DNA of 64,000 nucleotides from the NCBI RefSeq assembly GCF_030316885.1, contig NZ_JASZYQ010000002.1:566001-630000 (forward strand), in the 5' to 3' direction. Position 1 is the first letter of the stretch. The number at the start of each line of letters is the position of its first letter. Below are positions 1 to 8,718 of the stretch, in pieces. The notes below the pieces were generated by a model that saw nothing but the letters and a program-made list of their open reading frames with translations, did no database searches and was not told the origin of the DNA. This DNA comes from Variovorax jilinensis. Lineage in GTDB: Bacteria > Pseudomonadota > Gammaproteobacteria > Burkholderiales > Burkholderiaceae_C. The position numbers were made by a program, and so were the translations under genes.

Positions 1-51
1 CTCGATGCGATCGCCGAGAAGGTCGCCGTCCTGCGTCGGGCGGCATCCTGA
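1..51 (+). CDS. C-terminal end of an upstream gene (partial)
   Basis: Frame 1 is open from the first base to a TGA at 49-51 and encodes the last 16 residues of a protein, LDAIAEKVAVLRRAAS. The TGA shares its final A with the ATG of the next gene, the tight stop/start arrangement common in operons here. Sixteen residues are too few to identify the family. The call rests on the open frame and the overlap. Confidence 0.45.
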   Translation, partial: LDAIAEKVAVLRRAAS

Positions 52-470
52 TGGAGCCGGTCAAGGCGCCGCTGGCCGACCTCGGGACCCTGCACCAGTT
101 TCACGGTGTCCAGCCGGTGCTGCCGGTGGCCGACGCGGCCCGTGCCGCGCGCTACTTCTGCGACGTGCTGGGCTTCGAGCTCGATTTCATCGCGGGCGAG
201 CCGCCCAGCTACGCGCGCGTCAAGAAGGGCGACCGCAGCTACGGCGACCCGGTCTACCTGCGCCTGTGGCAGTGCGGCCGGCGCGAGGCCAGTCCCTGGC
301 GTGGCGAGATCGTGATCCACGTCGGGCAGGACGTCGACGGCCTGCACGAGGCCTACGTCAAGCGCGGTGTCGCCGTGGTGGAGCCGCCCACGTCCCAGCC
401 CTGGGGCCTGCGCGAGTTCGCCATCCGCGAGCCGGACGGCCACATCCTGCGCTTCTGCGGATATCTCTAG
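51..470 (+). CDS. VOC-family (glyoxalase/bleomycin-resistance-like) protein
   Basis: A 139-residue protein of the vicinal-oxygen-chelate fold, the usual length for a single-domain member. The N-terminal half has the hallmark pattern GVQPVLPVADAARAARYF, in which residues are paired to a search for a small substrate, followed by LGFELDF. The C-terminus ends in IREPDGHILRF, the conserved last strand that carries an acidic metal ligand in this family. The start at 51 overlaps the upstream stop by one base, so it is probably the last gene of a plus-strand operon. Its TAG is shared base for base with the TAG of the convergent regulator gene (the palindrome CTAG at 467-470). Members act as lyases, dioxygenases or drug-binding proteins; the substrate cannot be told from sequence. 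Confidence 0.85.
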   Translation: MEPVKAPLADLGTLHQFHGVQPVLPVADAARAARYFCDVLGFELDFIAGEPPSYARVKKGDRSYGDPVYLRLWQCGRREASPWRGEIVIHVGQDVDGLHEAYVKRGVAVVEPPTSQPWGLREFAIREPDGHILRFCGYL

Positions 471-1534
471 CTCGGCGCCGACGGCGACCCCGCCAGCCCG
501 AACTGCCGCCACGCGCGGCGCAGCTGCGTATCGGAACCGAAGCCCGACATCTCTGCCGCCCGCGTGACGTTGGCGCCCGACTGCAGCGCGAGCTGGGCGG
601 TCGCCAGCCGCAGCCGACGCAGGTAGGCCAGCGGCGCCACCCCGGCATGCTCGACGAACAGCCGCGTCAGGTGCCGCGGCGAGGTGTGGGCGAGCTCGGC
701 CATGCGCGGCACGGTCCATGCGGCCTGGGGCTGTTCGCTGACCGCGTCCTGCACCCGGTGCAGCGCTGCATGCAGATGGTTGCGATGGGCCAGGAAGGGC
801 GACAGCTCGGGATCGTTCGGCCCGCGCCGCGTCGCCACCACCATGGTCTGCGCCACGCGGGCCGCCATCGACTCGCCGCAGACCTCCCCGATGCGGTGCA
901 GCATCAGGTCGATGCCGGTGGTCACGCCGGCGCTGCTGTAGAGCGGCGAATCGCACACGAAGACCCTGTTGGCGACCACGTCGCAGCGCGGCTCGACCTG
1001 CCGCAGCTCGTCGAGGTGGTGATGGTGCGTGGTGGCGCGGCGGCCCGCGAGCAGCCCCGCATGCGCCGCCAGCAGCGTGCCGGCGCAGACCGTGACCAGC
1101 TCGAGCCGTCCGGCCTCGAGCCGCAGGCCGCGCAGCCAGTGCAGCAGGGCCCGCGCGGGCGCGCCGTCGACCGCGATGCTGCTGCCCGGCAGGCCGACCA
1201 GCACCACCCACGTCGGGCCGACCTCGGCCGCCGGCAGCGGCTGCAGCCCGGCGAGCCGCACGCCGACCGAGGTGGTCGACTCGGGTTCCGGGCTCGCGAA
1301 CACCAGCTCGAAAGGTGGCGGTAGGCCGGCCGCCGCGCGCAGCTGGTTGGCGATGCGCAGCGCTTCGGCCGGGCCGGCCCAGTCGAGGATCAGGCTGTGG
1401 GGCAGCAGCGCGAAGACGACCCGGATCGGGACGGCGGCATGGCCCCCGCGCTCTCCCGCTGCGTGGGGGTCGCTGCCCCCAGAGGGTGCAGGCCGCCCGG
1501 GGGCGGCCCGGCGCCAGCCTAGGCCCGCGTCCAT
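467..1534 (-). CDS. GlxA-family AraC-type transcriptional regulator (DJ-1/PfpI domain plus HTH)
   Basis: The protein has an N-terminal DJ-1/PfpI-like amidotransferase domain followed by a C-terminal AraC/XylS helix-turn-helix domain. The first begins PIRVVFALLPHSLILDWAGP and contains the nucleophile-elbow-like VCAGTLLAAHAGLL. The second spans roughly the last 100 residues, with MAELAHTSPRHLTRLF and a second helix pair near AAEMSGFGSDTQLRRA. This is the GlxA type (cytoplasmic regulators, often of amine or aldehyde catabolism). The start is a problem: the first conserved residues have no ATG, GTG or TTG in front of them. The only in-frame start is ATG 1534, which adds about 35 low-complexity residues encoded by a GC-rich palindromic element (355 aa total). 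An ATG at 1440 is one base out of frame with the domain. It forms an operon with the DJ-1 gene and isochorismatase upstream. Confidence 0.85.
   Translation of the reverse strand: MDAGLGWRRAAPGRPAPSGGSDPHAAGERGGHAAVPIRVVFALLPHSLILDWAGPAEALRIANQLRAAAGLPPPFELVFASPEPESTTSVGVRLAGLQPLPAAEVGPTWVVLVGLPGSSIAVDGAPARALLHWLRGLRLEAGRLELVTVCAGTLLAAHAGLLAGRRATTHHHHLDELRQVEPRCDVVANRVFVCDSPLYSSAGVTTGIDLMLHRIGEVCGESMAARVAQTMVVATRRGPNDPELSPFLAHRNHLHAALHRVQDAVSEQPQAAWTVPRMAELAHTSPRHLTRLFVEHAGVAPLAYLRRLRLATAQLALQSGANVTRAAEMSGFGSDTQLRRAWRQFGLAGSPSAPS
1465..1508. repeat. Twin GC-rich hairpin element between two DJ-1-domain genes
   Basis: Two perfect palindromes lie side by side: GGGGG (1465-1469) with CCCCC (1476-1480), and GGCCGCCC (1491-1498) with GGGCGGCC (1501-1508). 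They sit exactly where the start codon of the GlxA-type gene would be expected. The design (adjacent hairpins with G/C runs in an operon junction) resembles the structured repeats at 36020-36210 and 62856-62947, but the sequence is different. Confidence 0.5.
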
Positions 1535-2133
1535 GCGAAGTCCATCTGCCGCGCGGTGCGCAGCGCGAGCGCCTCGCCGGCCAGGCGGGCCACCAGGTGC
1601 AGGCTCATGTCGATGCCCGCCGTGATCCCGGCCGAGGTGACGATGCGCCCCTCGTCGACCCAGCGCGGGCCTTCCTTCACCGCGAGCGCGGGAAAGCGCC
1701 GGCGCAGGTCGGCGATGTCTTCCCAATGGGTGGTGACCGCCTCCCGCTGCAGCAGGCCGGCGGCCGCCAGCAGGAAGGCGCCGGTGCAGACCGAGGCGGT
1801 GATGCGGGTTTCGCGGCCCGCGGCGGCGATCCAGGCCAGCGTCTCGCTGCACGCCATCTCGGCATCGACCACGCCGCCCGGGACGACCAGCACATCGGCG
1901 GTCGGCGCGGTGGCGAAATCGTGGTCGGGCATCACCGTGAGTCCGGCTCGCATGCGGACGGGCGTCACCGTGCGCGCGACGCAGATCACCTCGAAGGGTG
2001 GCGGTGCCTCCGGCGCGCCGCGCAGCGCCATCCGGCTCGCGGTCGTGAAGACCTCGTAGGGGCCCGCGAGATCGAGCGCCTCGACCTCGTCGAAGGCGAG
2101 GATGGCGACGCGCAGCGGCCGATCGGCGTTCAT
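1519..2133 (-). CDS. DJ-1/PfpI family protein
   Basis: A 204-residue single-domain DJ-1/PfpI protein. It starts with a Rossmann-like strand (RVAILAFDEVEALDLAGPYE), has a glycine turn near VLVVPGG, and carries the nucleophile elbow SVCTGAFLLAAAGLL followed by TTHW and TSAGITAGID. That order is typical of the isonitrile hydratase / GlxA N-terminal subgroup rather than of the protease subgroup. The ATG at 2133 overlaps the TGA of the isochorismatase gene (ATGA), so the two are translationally coupled. It looks like a stand-alone relative of the sensor domain of the downstream regulator, which suggests they handle related small molecules. The reaction is not known. Confidence 0.85.
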   Translation of the reverse strand: MNADRPLRVAILAFDEVEALDLAGPYEVFTTASRMALRGAPEAPPPFEVICVARTVTPVRMRAGLTVMPDHDFATAPTADVLVVPGGVVDAEMACSETLAWIAAAGRETRITASVCTGAFLLAAAGLLQREAVTTHWEDIADLRRRFPALAVKEGPRWVDEGRIVTSAGITAGIDMSLHLVARLAGEALALRTARQMDFAWTRA

Positions 2134-2708
2134 TGCGCGGCCTGCGGGCCGTCGAGCAGTCGCTCCAGCGCCCGTTCGACGCCGCACACCGTCGCGAAGC
2201 GGCCATCGAGCACCGTGGCGGTTCGGGCCCGGATGTCGGCCGCGGAGAGCGGCCGGCCGTCGGGCTGAACCATGTCGAAGGTGAGCGTGGCGTCGGTCAC
2301 GTAGTCGACCTGCCAACCCAGGTCCGAGGCGTGGCGCGCCGTGGTCTCGCAGCACTGCTCGGTGCGGATGCCGCTGATCGTGACCCGTTCGATGCGCTGG
2401 CGCGTGAGCCAGACGTCGAGTCCGGTGCCCACCAGCGCGCTGTGGCGGCTCTTGGTGAAGCTGGCCGTGGCATCGAAGGCGGCCAGCCCCTCGATCGGCC
2501 GAACGTGGCCGGATTCGACCGCGAAAGGGTTGCCTGCCACCGTGGGACCGTCGACGTGGAAGACCCGCACGATCGGTGCGCCGGCGGCCGCGAAGCCATC
2601 GATCAGCGCGTTCTGCGCCGCCAGATAGTCGTTGGCGAGCCGGTCGTCGAAGTAGGGGCGGTGGCGGAACGACTCCTGGGCGTCGATCACAATCAGACAG
2701 CTCTTCAT
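2130..2708 (-). CDS. Isochorismatase-family cysteine hydrolase
   Basis: A 192-residue cysteine hydrolase with the family catalytic triad visible: Asp9 in VIDAQESF, Lys86 in ASFTKSRHS, and Cys119 in GIRTEQCCETTARHA. Family members cleave isochorismate, nicotinamide, carbamoyl-sarcosine, biuret and similar compounds; the sequence does not settle which. An AAGGAG ribosome-binding site lies about 12 nt before the ATG at 2708, which fixes the start. It is the first gene of the three-gene minus-strand operon with the DJ-1 protein and the GlxA-type regulator, so it is a good candidate for the enzyme under that regulator's control. Confidence 0.88.
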   Translation of the reverse strand: MKSCLIVIDAQESFRHRPYFDDRLANDYLAAQNALIDGFAAAGAPIVRVFHVDGPTVAGNPFAVESGHVRPIEGLAAFDATASFTKSRHSALVGTGLDVWLTRQRIERVTISGIRTEQCCETTARHASDLGWQVDYVTDATLTFDMVQPDGRPLSAADIRARTATVLDGRFATVCGVERALERLLDGPQAAQ

Positions 2709-2822
2709 GGGTGCAGGCTCCTTGTCGAGAGAGGGATGATGCGCTCGATTGTCAACGCACGCCGCCGTACCGTCCGGCCCTGCCACGGACCGGAATCGAT
2801 CAATTCAAGACATGAAACCGCG

Positions 2823-3881
2823 CTAGACCAGCGCGGCTGCCTTCAATTCCTTCTTGAGGTAGGCATAGAAAAGCGGCGCTGCCACCAGCCCGGCCGGGCC
2901 GTACACGGCCTCGGCGACGAACATCACGGCCAGCAGTTCCCAGACCGACATCTGCGTGCGGCTGCCGACCACCTTGGCGTTGATCAGGTATTCGGCCTTG
3001 TGGATCAGGATCAGGAAGGCCAGGCAGACCGCTGCAGTGAGCGGCGACACCGACAGGCCGACCAGCGTGATCACGGCGTTGCAGATCAGGTTGCCGACGA
3101 TCGGCACCAGCCCGGCGACGAAGGTGAGCGTGATCAGCGCCGGCGTGTAGGGCAGCTCCATCTGCCACAGCGGCAGCAGGAACAGCAGGAAGATGGCGGT
3201 CAGGAAGGTGTTGAAGGCCGCGATCCAGAACTGCGCCGCCACGATCTGGCCAAAGGCCTCGCCGAACAGCACGATGCGCGCGCGCAGCTCGCGCGCCAGC
3301 GGCCGGCGCGAAGGCGGCTGGATGGCCACCGCCGCGAGCGAGCCGACGATCAGGCCCACGTAGGCGAACAGCAGGCCACCGAGCCAGGCGCGGCCGGTCA
3401 GCGCGAGGGAGCCGGCCTGCGCGCGCAGGTAGCCCGCGACGACGCGCTGCACCTCGGCCGAGCCCTCGGGCAGGTAGGCGCCGATGTCGGGCGGCAGCTT
3501 GAGCCGCAGCTCGAGCACGGTGCGCGCGATGTAGTCGAGCAGTTCCTTGTACTGCTCGGGCGCATTGAGAACGAACTCGCGCGCCTCGGAGAAGCCCAGC
3601 ACCAGCAGCCCCACGGGTGCCAGCATCACGAGCGTGGCGGCCACCACGCGCGGAAAGGGCGCGGCCGCGGACCAGGTCGGGTCGTTGGCGCTGAGCTTGC
3701 GGCGCCGGCGCAGGCCGGCGTCGAGCAGCCGCACGATCCAGCGCGTGCCGAGGAAGCCGATGCAGACGCACAGCAGCCCCGGCAGCAGCCCCTGCCACAT
3801 GACGAGCAGCAGCGCCCCGGCGATCAGCAGGTAGCTCGCCGTGACGATGGAACGCGAGGTCGGGGGGGCGGTGGCGATCAC
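2823..3881 (-). CDS. AI-2E family (PerM/YdiK-like) membrane transporter
   Basis: About 352 residues with the layout of the AI-2E exporter family. A pair of N-terminal membrane segments is followed by a soluble stretch (EQYKELLDYIARTVLELRLK), then a hydrophobic C-terminal half with several more helices. The characteristic block near the end includes GLVPIVGNLICNAVITLVGL and VVGSRTQMSVWELL. Members were first linked to export of autoinducer-2, but many are generic permeases of unknown substrate. I chose the GTG at 3881, 13 nt after the purM stop. A TTG at 3935 would extend it 18 residues into purM. It lies directly downstream of purM on the same strand and is probably co-transcribed with it. 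Confidence 0.85.
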   Translation of the reverse strand: MIATAPPTSRSIVTASYLLIAGALLLVMWQGLLPGLLCVCIGFLGTRWIVRLLDAGLRRRRKLSANDPTWSAAAPFPRVVAATLVMLAPVGLLVLGFSEAREFVLNAPEQYKELLDYIARTVLELRLKLPPDIGAYLPEGSAEVQRVVAGYLRAQAGSLALTGRAWLGGLLFAYVGLIVGSLAAVAIQPPSRRPLARELRARIVLFGEAFGQIVAAQFWIAAFNTFLTAIFLLFLLPLWQMELPYTPALITLTFVAGLVPIVGNLICNAVITLVGLSVSPLTAAVCLAFLILIHKAEYLINAKVVGSRTQMSVWELLAVMFVAEAVYGPAGLVAAPLFYAYLKKELKAAALV

Positions 3882-3894
3882 GCGGCGGGGCGCT

Positions 3895-4935
<1,041 letters not shown>

Positions 4936-5100
4936 GGGCGGGCCGGGCTGAATGGCTGGGGGCTGAAGAAGGGGGAGGGCGAAGGAGGAGGACAATGAGG
5001 CCGGCAACCGATCTGGGCGGGCCGATAGAATTCGACACGATTTTAAGGGTGCCGCCAGCCCCCGCCCGGCTTGCCACTCCGTGTCCTGCGCCATTTCTTC

Positions 5101-5160
5101 ATGAACCCTTCCTTCGCGTCGTCCGCGCTGTCCCTGCCGCCCCCGGCGGCCGCGGCATGA
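5101..5160 (+). CDS. Possible 19-residue upstream ORF overlapping the hda start
   Basis: An ATG at 5101 opens a 19-codon frame ending in a TGA at 5158-5160. That TGA overlaps the hda ATG (5157-5159) in the sequence ATGA. The peptide is alanine/proline/serine-rich and unlike any protein I know. There is no clear ribosome-binding site in front of it. If translated, it would couple ribosomes onto hda, which itself lacks a Shine-Dalgarno sequence. It could equally be chance in GC-rich DNA. Confidence 0.25.
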   Translation: MNPSFASSALSLPPPAAAA

Positions 5161-5843
5161 AGCAGCTCGCGCTCGACATCGGCCTGGCGACCGGGCCGAG
5201 CCTCGCGGGCTTCTTCGCCGGCCCGAACGAGCCGGCGCTGCGCCACCTGCAGCTGTGGGTCGGCGACGGACGCAGCCCGACCCTGCATTCGCCGGTCCCG
5301 ACCTACCTGTGGGGCGAGGGCGGCAGCGGCAAGACGCACCTGCTTGGCGCGGTGCGCGGTGCGCTGCGGGAACAGGGTGCGAGCGTCGGCTGGCTCGATC
5401 CCGCCGCCGTCGACCCACCCGAGTTCGACGAACGCTGGAGCGCGGTGCTGCTCGACGACGTGCACCAATACAACGCGATCCAGCAGCACACGGCCTTCAA
5501 CTGGTTCGTCAATGCCCAGAGCCTGCAGCGCGGCGTGGTCGCTGCCGGCGCGCTGCCGCCGGCCGACCTGCCGCTGCGCGAGGACCTGCGCACCCGGCTC
5601 GGCTGGGGTCATGTGTTCCACTTGCAGGTGCTGAGCGAGGCCGAGAGGCGCGCGGTGCTGCGCCAGGCGGCCGACGACCGCGGCGTGCTGCTGTCCGACG
5701 AGGTGCTCGACTACATGCTGCACCGCTTCAGCCGCGACCTCGGGAGCCTGATGGAGCTGCTGGCGCAGCTCGACGGCTATGCCCTGCAGACCCAGCGCGC
5801 CATCACCATCCCGCTGATCCGGTCGATGCTCGAAAACGAATAG
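5157..5843 (+). CDS. hda: DnaA regulatory inactivator Hda (DnaA-like AAA+ protein)
   Basis: A 228-residue AAA+ protein without a C-terminal DNA-binding domain, the length of Hda and much shorter than DnaA. It shows Walker A ([11 protein letters not shown]), a Walker B-like VLLDDVHQY, and the N-terminal [10 protein letters not shown], which resembles the clamp-binding peptide Hda uses to dock on the beta clamp. Hda with the DNA-loaded clamp promotes hydrolysis of DnaA-ATP and so limits re-initiation of replication. The start at 5157 puts the clamp-binding peptide at the very N-terminus, as in known Hda. It leads the plus-strand run hda-pcnB-folK. Confidence 0.92.
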   Translation: MKQLALDIGLATGPSLAGFFAGPNEPALRHLQLWVGDGRSPTLHSPVPTYLWGEGGSGKTHLLGAVRGALREQGASVGWLDPAAVDPPEFDERWSAVLLDDVHQYNAIQQHTAFNWFVNAQSLQRGVVAAGALPPADLPLREDLRTRLGWGHVFHLQVLSEAERRAVLRQAADDRGVLLSDEVLDYMLHRFSRDLGSLMELLAQLDGYALQTQRAITIPLIRSMLENE

Positions 5844-5861
5844 GGCGATGCCCACTCTCCA

Positions 5862-7505
5862 ATGATCAAGACTTTCATCGACAAACTCCTCGGCAAGTCC
5901 GGGGGCGCGGCCGCCACCGGCAAGGCCCGCTTCGGCAAGCGCCAGGAAGTGGCGGCCTCCGTGCACGGCATCGATCCCGCACTGGTCGACGAGCGCGCCA
6001 AGAACGTGGTGACCACGCTGCAGCAGGCCGGCTACGAGGCCTACGTGGTCGGCGGCGCGGTGCGCGACCTGCTGCTGGGCCTGCGGCCGAAGGATTTCGA
6101 CGTCGCCACCAACGCCACGCCCGAGCAGGTCAAGAGCCTGTTCCGGCGCGCCTTCATCATCGGCCGGCGCTTTCGCATCGTGCACGTGGTGTATGGCCGC
6201 GGTCGCGAGCACGAGGTGATCGAGGTCTCGACCTTCCGCGCCTACATGGACAACGCCGGCGCCGAGCAGGTGGCCGGCAACGAGCGCACCAGCAAGGGCG
6301 AGCTCGCGGGCATGAAGCACGCGGTCGATGCCAGCGGCCGCGTGCTGCGCGACAACGTCTGGGGTCCGCAGGAAGAAGACGCGGCGCGCCGCGACTTCAC
6401 GGTCAACGCGATGTACTACGACCCGGCCAGCCAGGTCGTGGTCGACTATCACAACGGCATCAAGGACGCCAAGAAGCTCACGCTGCGCATGATCGGCGAC
6501 CCGATCACCCGCTACCGCGAAGACCCGGTGCGCATCATTCGCGCCATCCGCTTCTCGGCCAAGCTGGCGGCGCTCGGCTTCAAGCTCGAGCCCAAGACCG
6601 CGGCACCGCTGGTGGCGTCGGCCCGGCTCCTGTCGGACGTGCCGCAGAGCCGCCTGTTCGACGAGATGCTCAAGCTGCTGCAGACCGGTCATGCGGTGGC
6701 CACGGTCGCGCAGTTACGCAAGCTCGGCCTCGCGACCGGCATCTATCCGCTGCTCGACATCGTGGTCGAGCGCGCCGACCAGCCCTTCGTGCAGGCCGCG
6801 CTGCAGGACACCGACCGCCGCGTCGGCGAGGGCAAGCCGGTGGCGCCGAGCTTCCTGCTGGCCTGCGTGCTGTGGGCCGACGTGCGCGACGGCTGGGCCC
6901 AGCGCCTCGAGGGCCGGCACGGCCAGCGGCCGCAGGCCTCGTTCCCGGCGCTGCAGGACGCGATCGACGACGTCTTCAATGCGCGCATCGGCGACGTCTC
7001 GGGCCGCGGCAAGCTGGCGGGCGACATGCGCGAGATCTGGATGATGCAGCCGCGCTTCGACAAGCGCAGCGGCGCCACGCCCCACAGCCTGGTCGAGCAG
7101 GCGCGCTTCCGGGCCGCCTTCGACTTCATGCGGCTGCGCGCCGACGTCGGCGAGGTGAGCGAGGCGATCGCCGAGTGGTGGCAGGAGTTCAGCACCGCCG
7201 ACGACCTGCGCCGCCAGGACCTGATGGACCAGGTGCGCGACGAGCAGCACAAGAAGACCCGCCAGCGCGTGCCCGCGCGCGCGCCGTCCGAGGCGCAGCC
7301 GGCCCCGCGCCGCGCCGCGGCGGCCGCGCCGGCCTTCGGCGATGAGGGCGAGGCCGATGACGACACCCGCGCCGTGCCGCCCGATGGCGAGGCCGTCGAT
7401 GCGCCGCGCAAGCGTCGGCGTCGCCGCAAGCCGCGCACCGGTGGCGGTGGCGGCGGCGGCGGTGGCGCGGAGGGTGGCGAGGCCGGCGCAGCGGCCGGCG
7501 AATGA
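5862..7505 (+). CDS. pcnB: Poly(A) polymerase I
   Basis: A 547-residue class II nucleotidyltransferase. The catalytic head has the GG...D-x-D signature: YVVGGAVRDLLLGL followed by RPKDFDVATNA, then RRDFTVNAMYYDP and the RNA-binding segment EDPVRIIRAIRFSAKL. PcnB adds 3' poly(A) tails that mark RNA for decay. The head group is very similar to the CCA-adding enzyme, but the length and the long basic tail favour PcnB. The C-terminus is a low-complexity extension: Pro/Ala/Arg/Asp-rich, then a KRRRRRK cluster and a run of nine glycines near residue 530. It starts 18 nt after hda and its TGA overlaps the folK ATG by 4 nt. Confidence 0.93.
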   Translation: MIKTFIDKLLGKSGGAAATGKARFGKRQEVAASVHGIDPALVDERAKNVVTTLQQAGYEAYVVGGAVRDLLLGLRPKDFDVATNATPEQVKSLFRRAFIIGRRFRIVHVVYGRGREHEVIEVSTFRAYMDNAGAEQVAGNERTSKGELAGMKHAVDASGRVLRDNVWGPQEEDAARRDFTVNAMYYDPASQVVVDYHNGIKDAKKLTLRMIGDPITRYREDPVRIIRAIRFSAKLAALGFKLEPKTAAPLVASARLLSDVPQSRLFDEMLKLLQTGHAVATVAQLRKLGLATGIYPLLDIVVERADQPFVQAALQDTDRRVGEGKPVAPSFLLACVLWADVRDGWAQRLEGRHGQRPQASFPALQDAIDDVFNARIGDVSGRGKLAGDMREIWMMQPRFDKRSGATPHSLVEQARFRAAFDFMRLRADVGEVSEAIAEWWQEFSTADDLRRQDLMDQVRDEQHKKTRQRVPARAPSEAQPAPRRAAAAAPAFGDEGEADDDTRAVPPDGEAVDAPRKRRRRRKPRTGGGGGGGGGAEGGEAGAAAGE

Positions 7506-7963
7506 GCCTCCGGAGCGCCTTCGTCGCGGTGGGCGCCAACCTCGGTGAGGCCCGCGCCGCCGTGCTGCAGGCGATGGATGCGCTGGACGCCTTGCCGCAG
7601 ACCCGCGTGGCCCGGCGTTCCTCGCTCTACCGCAGCGCGCCCGTGGATGCGGGCGGGCCCGATTTCATCAACGCCGTGGTCGAACTCGAGACCGGGTTGG
7701 CACCGCTGGCGCTGCTGGCCGAGCTCCAGCGGCTCGAGGCCGAGGCAGGGCGCGAGCGCCCCTACCGCAACGCGCCGCGCACGCTCGACCTCGATCTGTT
7801 GTGCCACGGCGACACGGTGCTCGACAGCGCCACCCTGACGCTGCCGCACCCGCGCATGAACGAGCGTGCCTTCGTGCTGCTGCCGCTCGCGGAAGTCGCG
7901 CCCGCTCAGGTCACGGCCCACCAGCTCGCACAGGTGGCCGGCCAGCGGATCGAGCGGCTGTAA
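7502..7963 (+). CDS. folK: 2-amino-4-hydroxy-6-hydroxymethyldihydropteridine diphosphokinase
   Basis: HPPK (153 aa, normal length) transfers pyrophosphate from ATP to the pterin precursor in folate synthesis. Family blocks are complete: the VGANLGEARAA N-terminus, GGPDFINAVVELET, the Mg-binding RTLDLDLL, and LPHPRMNERAFVLLPLAEV. Its ATG overlaps the pcnB stop, so translation is coupled. The pcnB-folK pairing is conserved in proteobacteria. A 95-bp gap separates it from the phosphate transport genes. Confidence 0.96.
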   Translation: MSLRSAFVAVGANLGEARAAVLQAMDALDALPQTRVARRSSLYRSAPVDAGGPDFINAVVELETGLAPLALLAELQRLEAEAGRERPYRNAPRTLDLDLLCHGDTVLDSATLTLPHPRMNERAFVLLPLAEVAPAQVTAHQLAQVAGQRIERL

Positions 7964-8058
7964 GGGCGGCGGACGGCCCGCCCAGTACACTTGCGCGGAT
8001 TTTTCACGATGGCGTCACAAGCATGTGCTTGGGGCTGCCGGGAACCCAGGAGAGCGCC

Positions 8059-8703
8059 ATGTTCGGCAAGCTGCTGCCCCGCGAGGGGAATTTTTTTGAG
8101 ATGTTCAACCAGCACGCCGACCGCATCGTCGAGGCCGCGCGCGCTTTCGAGCAACTGGTCGCCAACTACAACGACCTGCATCTTCGCGAGCAGTACAACC
8201 GCGACGTCGACAACGCCGAGCGCGCCGCCGACCGGGTCACGCACGACGTCAACCGGCTGATCCACAAGACCTTCATCACGCCGATCGACCGCGAGCAGAT
8301 CCACAAGCTCATCAACACCATGGACGACGTGGCCGACCTGATCCAGGATTCGGCCGAGACCATGGCGCTGTACGACGTGCGCCACATGACGGACGAGATC
8401 ACGCGGCTCACGGCGCTCAGCGTCAAGTGCTGCGAGCGGGTGAAGGACGCGGTCAAGTTCCTCGCGAAGATCGCCGACCCGGCCACGGCCGAGGCCGTGC
8501 TCAAGACCTGCGAGGAGATCGACCGCCTCGAATCCGACGCCGACCGCGTGATGCGCAGCGCCATGAGCAAGCTGTTCCGCGAGGAGCCCGACGTGCGCGA
8601 GGTGATCAAGCTCAAGGCCATCTACGAGCTGCTCGAGACCATCACCGACAAATGCGAAGACGTCGCCAACGTCATCGAGGGCATCGTCCTCGAGAACTCC
8701 TGA
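8059..8703 (+). CDS. DUF47 / PhoU-like phosphate-transport accessory protein
   Basis: A 214-residue, almost entirely helical protein of the DUF47 (TIGR00153, PhoU-like) family. It has the conserved acidic helix pairs NTMDDVADLIQDSAETMAL and ESDADRVMRSAMSKLF and the C-terminal ELLETITDKCEDVANVIEG. PhoU-like proteins bind metal clusters and control phosphate transporters from the cytosolic side. It sits 15 nt upstream of the PiT permease gene; this pair is a standard low-affinity phosphate uptake module. A GGAG-type site precedes the ATG at 8059. A putative promoter for the pair lies in the 95-bp gap after folK but has no clear hexamers. Confidence 0.93.
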   Translation: MFGKLLPREGNFFEMFNQHADRIVEAARAFEQLVANYNDLHLREQYNRDVDNAERAADRVTHDVNRLIHKTFITPIDREQIHKLINTMDDVADLIQDSAETMALYDVRHMTDEITRLTALSVKCCERVKDAVKFLAKIADPATAEAVLKTCEEIDRLESDADRVMRSAMSKLFREEPDVREVIKLKAIYELLETITDKCEDVANVIEGIVLENS

Positions 8704-8718
8704 TCCCCGGACGCTCGA

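Noticed and set aside
7440-7500. Gly-rich repeat at the end of pcnB as a tandem-repeat element
   Set aside because: It is a simple GGC/GGT codon run in frame coding for nine glycines, not a mobile or CRISPR-like repeat.
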